A DNA stretch of 64,000 bases from Geomonas propionica (GTDB lineage: Bacteria > Desulfobacterota > Desulfuromonadia > Geobacterales > Geobacteraceae): positions 124,001 to 188,000 of the forward strand of contig NZ_JAEMHK010000001.1 of NCBI RefSeq assembly GCF_016458235.1. Direction: 5' to 3'. The stretch's first letter is position 1. Every line of letters starts with the position of its first letter. Under the pieces are notes generated by a model, which worked only from the letters and a program-made list of their open reading frames with translations, did no database searches and was not told the origin of the DNA. A program made the translations under genes and the position numbers. Positions 6,835-15,755 of this stretch are shown here, piece by piece.

Positions 6835-9800
6835 TCATGTTGTCCTCAGGCCAACTTCCTGCAGGATGTCCAGCATGGCTCGCGCGTCCCGCTTCGAGAA
6901 CTCTCCGGCGGCCACTTGGCCGGAGGGGGCCACCAGCTCAATCCGCGTCGTCGACTTCTCGGCGGGCTCGGGCACGGACACCCTGCCTCCGGTGGAAAAG
7001 GCAACCCCAGGCATGGGGATGTCGGGCATGACAGGAGCATTAAACCCCGCCAACCGCTGCTGAATTTCCTGCCCGGCCTGCGTCCACGGCTCATTGACCG
7101 CGGCCATGAAGCTATCGCCCCAGAAATCCGCCGCCTCATTTTGCACAAACCATTCTCCCGGTCTCGCCCACACCTGCAGGGTGTCGTAGAGGGAATTCCC
7201 AGGGAAGCGCCCCCCGCGGTTGAAGCCGACCTTTCTGCCGGCTCCGGAATCGGTAGTGGCGGAGTCGGTGTTCTTAGCTGCAGCCGCCTCTTCCGCCAGG
7301 TTCTTCATCTTGATTTCGTGGATCGTCTTCGCGTTCGCTATGGCTTTATTGAGGGAGTCGGCGGACTGCTGATCGTTCAACTCGACGGCCTGACGCAGCT
7401 TCTGGTTCAGGTCCTGGATCTGCTGCTCGTAGTGCTTTGTTTCCAGGGCGGACTTCGACAGGGTGAGGTCATCGAGTTCGCCCTGCAGGCTCGCGACGGT
7501 GTATTTGATGGCGTCGCGGAATGACTCCACGATACCCTTCAAGCGCTCGATCTGCCCCTTGACTTTATCCAAGGTGGCATTGTCCAGAAGCTTGAAATTA
7601 CGAATGGCCTCTTCAGCCGCCCTTATCGTCCCCGGCGTTGCGCCGGTCAGTTTTTCCATAGCTTCGCCTAGTGTCATTGCAGAAACCTTCTGTTTCAGGA
7701 AATCCGCCTCAACCTGCTTGGCGTTCACCGAAATCATCTGCAGGTTCTTGATAGTCGGGCCCCAGACCGCACCGGATAGCATACCGGCCTGTTCGGCAGC
7801 CTTGCCCATCTCGAAGGCTTCTTTCTCTGCTTGCTTGGCGGCAGCCGCAACCGACTTGATCGAATCTTCGAGAACCAGGGGTAGCTTGTTCATCCCGGCA
7901 AACGCGTTGTAGGCCGCGTTGGACAACTGCTTCAGCGAGGCGGCTCCGTTGTTGTAGGCGTTGTCCCACAGAGCGAACCAGCTGGCGGCATAGGCTCGCT
8001 GCTGCTGGAGAGACTCATGGTCCGCCTTATTGCGTTTTTCAAGCTCCGCCCGGTGTAAGTCGGTTATTGCTGCCTCGTTCTCTTTGACTAGATTTCCGCG
8101 GGCGATAAGCAACTGGTTGTAGCTCGTCTCGTACTGCCGGTCAGCCTCAGTTTTAGTAGCCAGGGCCTTTTGGTATTCCAGAGCCTGCGTTTGCGGGTTG
8201 ATATCCGCGAGTTGCTGGGCTCGAATCGTTTTAACCTTTTCGAGGTAATCCGTTTCGGCTGCCAGCCGCAAAACGGCGGCCTCTTTTACCGAAACAGTTC
8301 CGTTGGCGCAGTATTTTTGAATGTCAAGCAACTCCCTGTCCCTAACATTCTTATATTCGGTGGCTGTCTTAGCGTACTCTTTAGCCTTTGTCTCCTCAGC
8401 TAGCTTGTTTTCCTGGACGATGAGTTTGTTGCTTTCTTTCTGTGCCGCTATCTGAGCCGCTAATGCCTTCTTGTACTCCTCGGTCCCCTTGAGTCCAGCA
8501 ACCGTCAGTGCATTTACCCTTTGCTCGGCGGCTTTCAATTCTTCAGATGCTTGAGCTTTTTGCAGTGCAAGGATCTGGCTTGCCCCTTGCTGTTCGGAAA
8601 TAAGTCGTTGCGCTATTTTATTTTCAATCATTGCAATTTCAGCTTGCATCTGTGTATTTGCTACTTGCAGCGCAGTTTCCTTGATCTTATTAGCTACCAA
8701 GGCGCTGCTTGCCATTTTTTCAAGCTCAAGTTGCTCAAGTTCAACCTTCTCTTGTTGCTTCAATTTGACCCATTCGACGCTGCCCTCTTTCACCGTTTTA
8801 AGCTGGTTCGCAAAATGCGTAGTAATGATCTTTTTCTTTTCTTCGTACTCTTCCTTGTATTTAGCAGTAAGTCGAGTTTCTTCATTCGCGATAGTCTTAA
8901 TATAGTCCTCTTGCGCTTTCTTGTTAGCATTCAGCGCGTCTTCTGACTCTTTCTGCCGGCGGGCATCGTTACGGGCCTTCTCGTCAGCCAGTTCCCTATC
9001 CGTCTTATAGAAGTGCTGGTTTGAGCCTACTAAGCCATCCAATGTTTCAATGAATGTCTGTTTAATCCCAGCGAGGTTGGCGGATAGTCGAGCCCTGCCC
9101 TCAGCGCTGAATATGCTCCCGCTCAATATAGCCTTGCCAACTTCTACCAAGGCGAAGGCAAAGCCGAAGACCGCGCTAGTCCCAGCCTTGTATAGATTTA
9201 CCAGGTAAGATACATACTCGATCATTCCCCCTAATACTGACAAAACCACATTGACGGCCGGGCCAAGATCCTTTCCAAATGCAGCAGCGTTAAGAAATAC
9301 CTCATTTTTCAGTCGAGCCATTTCTCCAGCTGTCCCTTTCGCCGCTTCGGCTGCTTCTGCGCCAAAAGCTTTCCGGCCGACCTCCGCGACCTTGGGCCAC
9401 ACCTCATTTGCCAGCAATTCCCCATTACTGATCATCTGCATTATTTCGGGACGTGTTTTCCCCATAGACTCCGCAAGCATCTCAAATATGGGAACACCAG
9501 CCTCGGCTATGATCTTTACGTCTTCGAGCTCTACTTTGCCCTTATTGATGCTTTGGGTTATTTGTGTCCATGCCCCGCTGGTGCGGTCTGCAGACAATTT
9601 CAACCCGGCAAACATTTCACTGAATCCAGTGAACATTCTCCGTGCGGCTTCGCCTTCCATTGACGTGTTACGTGTGGCTACCGCCAACTGGCTGAATGAG
9701 TCAGCTGATGTTTTGACGTCCAGGCTTAACCGATTGGACTCCGCTGCTACGAATTTGAAAGCATACCCGGCTTCCTCCGCAGACCCCGTTGAGGCTTTAA

Positions 9801-10281
9801 GCGTAGCGGACAGGCTTTGCACCTTCATGGAGGCATCAACCGACTGTCGTACCAGATCCGCGAAGCTCAAGGCCCCAAAACTCGCGAAGAGGCCGCCAAG
9901 TACGTCCTTCAGGCTCCCGAATGTACCGCCAAGCTTCTTATGACCCGCATCGGCTTCTTCAGCAGAGTGACGCACCACCTTTAGCTGCTGGTCCAGGTTA
10001 TCCAGCTCTTTATGGTAGGCGACCTGTGCGCGCTTGATGTCATCGGCAGAGGCTACGCCAGAGGTCTTGATCTGGTTGAAGGCGTCCAGCATTTTTGCCT
10101 TCTCGGTCTCGATATTCAGGGCGCTCTTTAGGTTCAGCGTCTGGAACGCTCCCTGGATATTGGCGAGGTCCGCCAAGGCTTCCTTCCCGAGGAGCGCGAA
10201 GGCCTGTACGGCCTTTTCCATGGTGGCAGAAAAGGCGTCTTCGGCTGCAATCCTCAATGTAATTGTATTTTCGGCGGTCAT
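6835..10281 (-). CDS. Phage tail tape-measure protein
   Basis: At 1148 residues this is the largest gene of the element. About residues 120-330 match the N-terminal tape-measure domain: a GSLKDVLGGLFASFGALSFA helix, then regions with SADSFSQLAVATRNTSMEGE and GELLANEVWPKVAEVGRKAF. A long charged, Ala/Lys/Glu-rich coiled-coil stretch covers roughly 430-780, and a Gly-rich segment (NRGGRFPGNSLYDTLQVWAR) lies near the C-terminus. Tape-measure proteins set tail length and help DNA ejection in siphophages and myophages. A tail-chaperone gene with a frameshift site lies immediately upstream, as in true tail modules. No other tail or head gene is present. The start ATG has GGAGAGTGAC before it. Confidence 0.88.
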   Translation of the reverse strand: MTAENTITLRIAAEDAFSATMEKAVQAFALLGKEALADLANIQGAFQTLNLKSALNIETEKAKMLDAFNQIKTSGVASADDIKRAQVAYHKELDNLDQQLKVVRHSAEEADAGHKKLGGTFGSLKDVLGGLFASFGALSFADLVRQSVDASMKVQSLSATLKASTGSAEEAGYAFKFVAAESNRLSLDVKTSADSFSQLAVATRNTSMEGEAARRMFTGFSEMFAGLKLSADRTSGAWTQITQSINKGKVELEDVKIIAEAGVPIFEMLAESMGKTRPEIMQMISNGELLANEVWPKVAEVGRKAFGAEAAEAAKGTAGEMARLKNEVFLNAAAFGKDLGPAVNVVLSVLGGMIEYVSYLVNLYKAGTSAVFGFAFALVEVGKAILSGSIFSAEGRARLSANLAGIKQTFIETLDGLVGSNQHFYKTDRELADEKARNDARRQKESEDALNANKKAQEDYIKTIANEETRLTAKYKEEYEEKKKIITTHFANQLKTVKEGSVEWVKLKQQEKVELEQLELEKMASSALVANKIKETALQVANTQMQAEIAMIENKIAQRLISEQQGASQILALQKAQASEELKAAEQRVNALTVAGLKGTEEYKKALAAQIAAQKESNKLIVQENKLAEETKAKEYAKTATEYKNVRDRELLDIQKYCANGTVSVKEAAVLRLAAETDYLEKVKTIRAQQLADINPQTQALEYQKALATKTEADRQYETSYNQLLIARGNLVKENEAAITDLHRAELEKRNKADHESLQQQRAYAASWFALWDNAYNNGAASLKQLSNAAYNAFAGMNKLPLVLEDSIKSVAAAAKQAEKEAFEMGKAAEQAGMLSGAVWGPTIKNLQMISVNAKQVEADFLKQKVSAMTLGEAMEKLTGATPGTIRAAEEAIRNFKLLDNATLDKVKGQIERLKGIVESFRDAIKYTVASLQGELDDLTLSKSALETKHYEQQIQDLNQKLRQAVELNDQQSADSLNKAIANAKTIHEIKMKNLAEEAAAAKNTDSATTDSGAGRKVGFNRGGRFPGNSLYDTLQVWARPGEWFVQNEAADFWGDSFMAAVNEPWTQAGQEIQQRLAGFNAPVMPDIPMPGVAFSTGGRVSVPEPAEKSTTRIELVAPSGQVAAGEFSKRDARAMLDILQEVGLRTT

Positions 10282-10290
10282 GTCACTCTC

Positions 10291-10787
10291 CTATCCATTT
10301 CTCAAATATCGACCAGCAGAGTGCTGTGCGATGTAGCAGCCCTGGACCGACTCCTTCAACCGGTCCAAGGCTGTGTGGCGCAAAACGTAGTCAGGCGCTA
10401 AGAAGCTGTATCCATGCTCCCACGATCGACTTGAGGCAATGATGCCACAAACACCTCCATGAAGTTCGTCAGAGTCGACTGGAGTATTCTTTCCACAATG
10501 CTGTCCAGCTTGAGCGCCTTTGCGGTCGTGAAAAAAACTGGATTGGTGCGCTTGAACGCCTTGAACAACTCCTCGAGATCGCCGGAATAGATGTCTGTGG
10601 TGAGCAGCTGGTCGAGGTCCACACCCAGCACCAGGGGGACCAGGCCCTTTAACTTGTTCATCACCTCGGAAAGGGGAAGGTCCATGATGGACGTTTCGCC
10701 CTGCAGCAGGCGGTAAACCTGACCCGCGCTGATTTCCGAGATGGTCAAATTCATTCCGCCAATAGTGATTGTTTCCTGTTTTCGCAT
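10291..10787 (-). CDS. Predicted -1 frameshift product of the tail chaperone (GT-type)
   Basis: The tail-chaperone gene contains a canonical slippery heptamer T TTT TTC (minus strand, plus positions 10530-10536) at codons 84-86. After a -1 shift the new frame is open for 79 codons, passes the normal stop codon, and ends at TAG 10291-10293, ten bases before the tape-measure start. The product would be about 165 residues, with a tail containing SWEHGYSFLAPDYVLRHTAL. Lambda-type tails use the same arrangement (G and GT proteins), the extended form recruiting the tape-measure protein. The frameshift is inferred from sequence; its efficiency cannot be judged. Confidence 0.6.
10398..10787 (-). CDS. 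Tail assembly chaperone, short form (G-type)
   Basis: This 129-residue protein lies directly upstream of the tape-measure gene, the standard place for tail assembly chaperones. It has a compact start (ETITIGGMNLTISEISAG, a beta-hairpin-like opening) and then amphipathic helices, in keeping with the small alpha-helical chaperones that coat the tape-measure protein before tail-tube polymerisation. The start ATG is preceded by AAGGAGAAACAA. A -1 slippery site at 10530-10536 should also give a longer form ending at 10291. Assignment rests mainly on position, size and the frameshift signal. Confidence 0.7.
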   Translation of the reverse strand: MRKQETITIGGMNLTISEISAGQVYRLLQGETSIMDLPLSEVMNKLKGLVPLVLGVDLDQLLTTDIYSGDLEELFKAFKRTNPVFFTTAKALKLDSIVERILQSTLTNFMEVFVASLPQVDRGSMDTAS

Positions 10788-10821
10788 TTGTTTCTCCTTT
10801 GTAATTTTGTTATTTTTTTGT

Positions 10822-11001
10822 TCACACGCAAGGATCGTACTCTGAGCCCTGCATAAAGACTTCGACCACCGATCTTGGCACTCTCAACCCGCGGCGTCCG
10901 CCAAACCGAAATGCCGGCTTTAGGTCGCCCTGGTCGATAAGGTTGTAGATGTGTTGCCGAGAGACTCTCATATGGGCTGCAATTTCCGAGACCCTGAGCA
11001 T
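10822..11001 (-). CDS. Excisionase-type helix-turn-helix protein
   Basis: The 59-residue protein LRVSEIAAHMRVSRQHIYNL plus a wing (PAFRFGGRRGLRVPRS) is a compact HTH_17 DNA-binding domain, as in excisionases. The ATG at 10999-11001 has GAGG a few bases before it. The same frame is open back to 11538 and codes for plausible protein (YVLLPGK, GVLTITVLSGGAFWW), so a longer protein starting at a GTG near 11412 cannot be excluded; no good ribosome site supports it. The gene lies between the primase and the tail chaperone and could switch replication to tail-gene expression. That role is a guess. Confidence 0.55.
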   Translation of the reverse strand: MLRVSEIAAHMRVSRQHIYNLIDQGDLKPAFRFGGRRGLRVPRSVVEVFMQGSEYDPCV

Positions 11002-11428
11002 GTCCTCTTTTCTGTAGATCTGCGTTGGCACCTCCCCCTCCTTCTTCAATGGCGTGTGATAACCTCTGCTTCTGTAACTGCTGTTTCCAGCCCAGACCTT
11101 TCCAATTGCCCAGTCATACCAGCTAAAATGTTCCGTTACTTCGTCACCTTCGCCCATATGTGCAACAGCCGACATCCACCAGAATGCGCCCCCGCTCAAT
11201 ACGGTAATAGTCAGAACACCAAAGTGGGCACCCATCTGCCAGGCAGCGCTTCCCCTTACCACTACCTTGCCGGGTAATAGGACATATTTTTTCCCGGGCT
11301 TCACGCGCAGACAACAAGCTCCCGACCCTAAACCTTCTCCCAACCATACGACCTCTCCCTCATTGCATCTAAGCCAATGAGCAGGGGCACCCTGCCCCCC
11401 ATTGGCTATGTTCACAGGTTTGGAATGC
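11002..11428. other. Region of uncertain coding status
   Basis: These 427 bases between the primase stop and the small HTH gene carry an uninterrupted minus-strand frame in phase with that HTH gene, with hydrophobic and Trp-rich stretches, but no start with a clear ribosome site. It may be an N-terminal extension of the HTH protein or untranslated leader. Confidence 0.3.
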
Positions 11429-12829
11429 TCAGCATCCGCCTCCCGCTCTTTTATACAATTCCCATGCTGCAAGGTGTCGCGCCCGCCACACCTCCAACGT
11501 CTCCAAAAGGGCGGCTTCGTCCTCTGCAGCATAAGCATCGTCTAGCTGCTTACCGACCTCCACCAACTCTTTTACCAGCAGTGGGTGCTTTTGATTCAGC
11601 CACGCTTCGGCGCCGATCGGACGGGCCACGACCACTCCTTTTACTGTGCTGCTGAGAAGCACCTGAAGCCTTTCCCTATCGAAGGCTGGCACAGGAGCTG
11701 TTCCCTCTTCCTGCCCCCAGAAGCTAACTGTCATCGCCGGCGGCAGCCCTGCAAGTACCCACGCTCTTAGATTGACGCCTGCCGCATACGCCTCCCCCGG
11801 GTCTTTCCCCTTGGGGACGGGCCATCGCCGAGCTGTGAAGGGGAAGGTGTCCTCCCACCATCGTGAGGCCTTTGCTCCTGGAGCATGAACTTTGCCGCCC
11901 CGCACCTCACCGTCAAAATCCATGGCCACCAAAATGCGCAGGCTCCTGCTGAGCAATTCGTAAACCGATGCCTTCGGGTGTATCGAGCAGGAGCCCAACG
12001 GTACCGCTCCCACCAGGTCGCCAGCTACACAATCAACCAGCAGCCCGTCTAGATCGCTTTCCACTACGCAATGTGCCCTGGCTTCTGAGTTGAGACAGAG
12101 GATGTCGGTGCCGCTGCCGTCGACCCACATATAGCGTGGGTCTTTCGGGCCGGTGACCTTCGCCTTGCGGTACCGCAGCCTGTGCACCCTGCCATCGATG
12201 AACCAGGGGATCAGGATTCCCTGCTGGAATGCCATTGTCTTGATCCAGCGCTGCTCCTCGTTGTGCCACTTGTCCGGCAGCCCCCAAGCCCGCCGGCTTT
12301 TGAACTCCATTTCTGGAATCCACCCGAGGCGGTACTTTTTGACGGCATTCTGCGGGAGCCCCCTCCCAGCAAGGTATGCTAGCTGCTCCACGTTCCCCAG
12401 GAGGCGCTGGTGGCACAGGGCAACATATTCCTGTGCTCGGTCTTGCCACTTTGCGTCCGGATCCTCCGCCATGGTCGGCGTGTATCCCTTAACCTCTCGA
12501 GGAGGGGCAGGCGTTGAGCGATCATCCCGCCGTAGCCTCGCCTTTCCTTCCCCCCTAGAGCACTTTGACCATGCAGGGCATTCCGGAGTTTCACAGCGGA
12601 TCCCCGCTTCGCGGTGGGCCTCGGGGCAGCTGAGGTTTTCCATTTCTCGAAGCAGCCTGATCACGTCGGCATTGAAGCCACAGGAGTAGCAGTGCCCAAA
12701 GCCCTTAGCCGTATTGACCACGAACCGGTCGCTGTCCGCAGCGCCTCCACACTTGGGACAGGGGCCCACCATATTTTTCCCGGACTTCCGCAGATGAACG
12801 TATTCCTGGACCAGATCAAGAAAGGTCAT
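11429..12829 (-). CDS. DnaG-like primase with CHC2 zinc finger and TOPRIM
   Basis: The 466-residue protein opens with a CHC2-type zinc-binding motif (CPKCG at residues 24-28, HCYSCG at 46-51), as in DnaG and phage T7 primases. A TOPRIM-like domain follows, with an acidic motif CVVESDLDG near residue 255 and AMDFDGE near residue 300, which would bind catalytic magnesium. The C-terminal third (about 350-466) has no recognised helicase. It probably makes RNA primers at the element origin together with the D5-type helicase encoded just upstream, the two replacing the single fused primase-helicase of phage P4. The start ATG is at 12827-12829, beside the iteron region. Confidence 0.85.
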   Translation of the reverse strand: MTFLDLVQEYVHLRKSGKNMVGPCPKCGGAADSDRFVVNTAKGFGHCYSCGFNADVIRLLREMENLSCPEAHREAGIRCETPECPAWSKCSRGEGKARLRRDDRSTPAPPREVKGYTPTMAEDPDAKWQDRAQEYVALCHQRLLGNVEQLAYLAGRGLPQNAVKKYRLGWIPEMEFKSRRAWGLPDKWHNEEQRWIKTMAFQQGILIPWFIDGRVHRLRYRKAKVTGPKDPRYMWVDGSGTDILCLNSEARAHCVVESDLDGLLVDCVAGDLVGAVPLGSCSIHPKASVYELLSRSLRILVAMDFDGEVRGGKVHAPGAKASRWWEDTFPFTARRWPVPKGKDPGEAYAAGVNLRAWVLAGLPPAMTVSFWGQEEGTAPVPAFDRERLQVLLSSTVKGVVVARPIGAEAWLNQKHPLLVKELVEVGKQLDDAYAAEDEAALLETLEVWRARHLAAWELYKRAGGGC

Positions 12830-12832
12830 GGC

Positions 12833-13158
12833 TTATTCCCAAAACTCAGTTTTTACGGATGGGAATAATGGGAATAAAAAAGGGCATAAGCATTAACGTT
12901 CTGTTTTTGCTACTTTATTTTGCTCTATGCTTTGTTTTATTCTCTTTATTCCTAAAGTCACATAAGTTGAAAACTTTTTTAGGATGAATAGATAAACAAG
13001 CTTCAAGTTGGATGCTGCACATAGATTCCGCGCACGCGTGCGAGATTGCGAGACTTTCGGAATAATGGGCATAAATCAGGAATAGCCCTTATATTTACCT
13101 GAGTTAGGAGTATTCCTTAAATTATGCCCATATTCCCTTTTTTCTCGGATGGGCATAA
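12833..13158. other. Iteron-rich candidate replication origin
   Basis: The 380-base gap between primase and helicase genes carries repeated GGG(A/C)ATAA octamers: direct at 12861, 12870, 12882, 13067 and 13151, inverted at 12833 and 13122, with near matches at 13058 and 13130. Between the clusters lies an A+T-rich stretch (about 12895-13010) and a perfect 12-base palindrome CGCACGCGTGCG at 13031-13042. Iterons flanking an A+T-rich segment next to replication genes is the layout of P4-like and plasmid origins. The repeats could instead be operators for the primase gene. No gene is seen in 12830-13209. Confidence 0.6.
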
Positions 13159-13209
13159 TCTGTACCCTCTCCCCCTCTCGGCCAGCCCGTCAGATGGAAT
13201 CAGCGGAGC

Positions 13210-15006
13210 CTAAGGCACCACCAGCTTGAGGCCGTACACACGCTTCGTTCCCCCTGTAGACCTCTTGTCAGGGCTTTCATACCCCTTGCTCTTGAGGTCC
13301 GCAGAAACCTTTTTGCTCGAGGGTATGAACTTGGCATCCTTGCCGTCCTTATCGATGCACTCTTCCTCGCAGTACCAGCGCACGAACGCCCCGTAGAGCA
13401 GGCTGTAGACCTCCCATTGCTCCGGCCCTGCTTGTTCGCAGCAGTCGGCAATAAACCTGCCAACGTAGTCCTCCGCGTTCCGGAGTTCCTCAACGGCGTT
13501 ACGGATCGACTCCGGCGGATTCAGCTTGCCGTCTGCCTGCCACTGCGCGCACCCCCTCACCAACCAGGCCAAAATTCCCGGAAGCTCTTTCACCAGCCGA
13601 TCCTTCAGGCCCCGGTCCTTGAGGCGGTAGAACTCCGCGTTCGGTGGGTCCTCTTGCGCCTTGGCCTCCGGATCGTCCACGAACCGGTAAGGGAAGGTGA
13701 TATACAACAGGCGCTCCCGCAGCGCGAAATCCTTGGTGAGCCCTTCGGGGACGCTGTTGGTACGGAGAAAGAGCTTGTGCGTCGGGCGGAAGTTGGTGTC
13801 GTGCTTATCGTACAGAAGGCGAGCGTTGAGGGTGTCGCTGCCGGTGAGCTCCTTCACGCGGGCACAGCTAATGCGGCGCCCTTGATCGGTCTCTGAAGCG
13901 GCACAGATTCGGCGCCCCTTTAGGGCGACGATGTCGGGCGACGCTCCGGCGCTGGAGCGTGCGTTCTTGCTCTCCAGTAGAAGTTCTGCCTGGATGGTCC
14001 AGTACAGCGGCCCAATGATCATCTCCAGGATCTCAAACAGGACCCCCTTACCATTGCGGCCGGGCCCCATGAACACGGCAATGAACTGTTCGATAGAGTG
14101 ACCAGTAATCCCGTAACCGAAGAGGGTCGGCAAGAAACTGAGGATCTCGGGATCCGGCTGGATCGATGCAAGAAACTTTTCCCATTCTGGGCAGGGCTCG
14201 TCGAAACCTCGGTACTCCACCGGGCATGCCTTTGTGAGCCAATCACCAGGGACGCCCGGTCGCAGCTCGCCCGTCCGAAGATCGATGATCCCGTTCTTAC
14301 ATGGCAGTAACCAGGGCTGCTGGTCCAGCTCATCGCCGCTGATCGCCAGGGGATGTTCTACGATGTGGGCCCACTCGGCACACTTTGAAGCACCGTTGAT
14401 GGCCCGCAGCCGGTCGATACGGCGGTGGTATGCCTTCTGCTCAGTGATCAGCGCACCGAGCTCAGCAGCTGCTGCCTTTAACATGTTGTCGAGCTCGGCA
14501 GATGCCAGCTTGGCAGATTCATACTGCTGCTCAGCCTCGGGAAACCCTTCCCCCTTCTTGACGGCCTCCTTAATCGCCTTCTCTGCGTCGGCCACCAAGC
14601 TGGCAGCGACTTTTGCACGAGCTTTCAGCTCACGCAGATCGCCCCCATGCTGATCAATGGTGGGCTGTAAGGCATCGCCGGCTTCCTTGTAGGCCAGAGC
14701 GACCTTTTCGACGGCCCGAAGGTATTCCTGGTACACGTCCTGCTCCCAGAAGTGGCCTGAAAACTTCAGCCATTCCTGGCTCTTCTTGACGTACACAAAC
14801 GTTCCCCGGTGGATCCTGCTGTAGAGGATTCCATCGCCGCGCTCGTTGTTGGCGAGACACTGGCGCACCAGGTCGCGATCCACTGGGCTTTCTTTCGAAG
14901 GGGTATCTGCAGGAAAGGGCAGGAGCTCCCTTTCCTCTTGAACTCGGGATTGGACTTCTGCGGTAATTTCTGTAAGGGTCTGCGGCAAAGAGGAGACTTC
15001 AGGCAT
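13210..15006 (-). CDS. P4/D5-family SF3 helicase (primase-associated)
   Basis: The 598-residue protein has the D5-type layout: residues 210-300 match the D5 N-terminal region (PWLLPCKNGIIDLRTGE), followed by a superfamily-3 helicase core with Walker A GPGRNGKG at 314-321, Walker B RRICAASE at 365-372, and a C-terminal winged-helix-like end. A charged coiled coil at about 95-200 precedes the core. SF3 helicases of this family form hexamers that melt the origin of P4-like satellites and some phages. The N-terminal primase domain of P4 alpha is absent; priming is supplied by the separate primase at 11429. Its ATG overlaps the stop of the zinc-ribbon gene, so the two are coupled. Confidence 0.88.
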   Translation of the reverse strand: MPEVSSLPQTLTEITAEVQSRVQEERELLPFPADTPSKESPVDRDLVRQCLANNERGDGILYSRIHRGTFVYVKKSQEWLKFSGHFWEQDVYQEYLRAVEKVALAYKEAGDALQPTIDQHGGDLRELKARAKVAASLVADAEKAIKEAVKKGEGFPEAEQQYESAKLASAELDNMLKAAAAELGALITEQKAYHRRIDRLRAINGASKCAEWAHIVEHPLAISGDELDQQPWLLPCKNGIIDLRTGELRPGVPGDWLTKACPVEYRGFDEPCPEWEKFLASIQPDPEILSFLPTLFGYGITGHSIEQFIAVFMGPGRNGKGVLFEILEMIIGPLYWTIQAELLLESKNARSSAGASPDIVALKGRRICAASETDQGRRISCARVKELTGSDTLNARLLYDKHDTNFRPTHKLFLRTNSVPEGLTKDFALRERLLYITFPYRFVDDPEAKAQEDPPNAEFYRLKDRGLKDRLVKELPGILAWLVRGCAQWQADGKLNPPESIRNAVEELRNAEDYVGRFIADCCEQAGPEQWEVYSLLYGAFVRWYCEEECIDKDGKDAKFIPSSKKVSADLKSKGYESPDKRSTGGTKRVYGLKLVVP

Positions 15007-15403
15007 CGACGCCCCCCCTCATGGGTTTTGCCTTCTTCGCCCATAGGTACGCAGCGCTTACAGATATCCCGAGTTGAGGAGCTATGCGATTAACGTTGAC
15101 GCCACATCCAGCCATGAAAAGGAGGAGGTACAGTGCGCGGAACTCGATGCCTAGCCCGCTGAGAACGGTTCCGGTGAGGGCGGAAAAGGTTTTGTTGCAG
15201 GATTCATCTGAGCATTTCACCCTGCCAAGCCCCCAGAACGTAGCAAGCTTTCTCTCGCTCACCACTTCGCGGCCACATTCGGGGCAATGTGCGCCATGCA
15301 GGTGCAGCTTCCGTAGGAACCAAGCCCTGCAGGCATCCTCGTCTAAGACGTCCACAGTGAACTCGCTTTTGAGTTCCAATACTATGTCACCAACTGTCTT
15401 CAC
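14999..15403 (-). CDS. Zinc-ribbon HTH protein like the N-terminus of IS1595 transposases
   Basis: The 134-residue protein has a zinc ribbon (HCPECG at residues 39-44; C64 and C69) followed by KTFSALTGTVL and a helix-turn-helix (RIAPQLGISVSAAYLWAKK). This order matches the DNA-binding N-terminal part of IS1595-family transposases, but the DDE catalytic domain is absent and no inverted repeats are near. The GTG start at 15401-15403 is chosen because GGAGGAG lies seven bases before it. The stop overlaps the helicase start (ATGCCTGA). It was probably recruited as a DNA-binding protein for replication or regulation; origin recognition is an attractive but untested role. Confidence 0.7.
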   Translation of the reverse strand: MKTVGDIVLELKSEFTVDVLDEDACRAWFLRKLHLHGAHCPECGREVVSERKLATFWGLGRVKCSDESCNKTFSALTGTVLSGLGIEFRALYLLLFMAGCGVNVNRIAPQLGISVSAAYLWAKKAKPMRGGVDA

Positions 15404-15755
15404 GTAGAAACTCCTCCAGGATCTAAAACAGCAGGAACTAGGCGCGGAATTACATTTTTCCGCCAACTTCATAAAATCTATGTGGACTCAGACATTGAGG
15501 GTACAATTACCCGCAAGCCAAGGGGTCCCGGGAAGGACCCGCGCTGTTCATATTTTGCACATTTGCCGTTTCACTACAGGTATAGGCGCAGGCGATGCTG
15601 CCGCACACAAGCCAATTCCATCTTGTAAACCGACACGTGTCCAATAATGTCCCCGAACAATTGGCGCGTGATTCTATCCTGCTGATCGGGACTCACTGTC
15701 AGGGGGCGTGGGGGATTGCCCTTGACGTACTCGACAGGCAGCCAAAGGCCAACTG
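15404..15755. other. Intergenic leader of the replication operon
   Basis: About 350 bases with no convincing gene. A short hairpin (GGGTCC / GGACCC, near 15525-15540) is present. The promoter for the leftward zinc-ribbon, helicase and primase genes is expected here, but no clear hexamers could be assigned. Confidence 0.35.
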
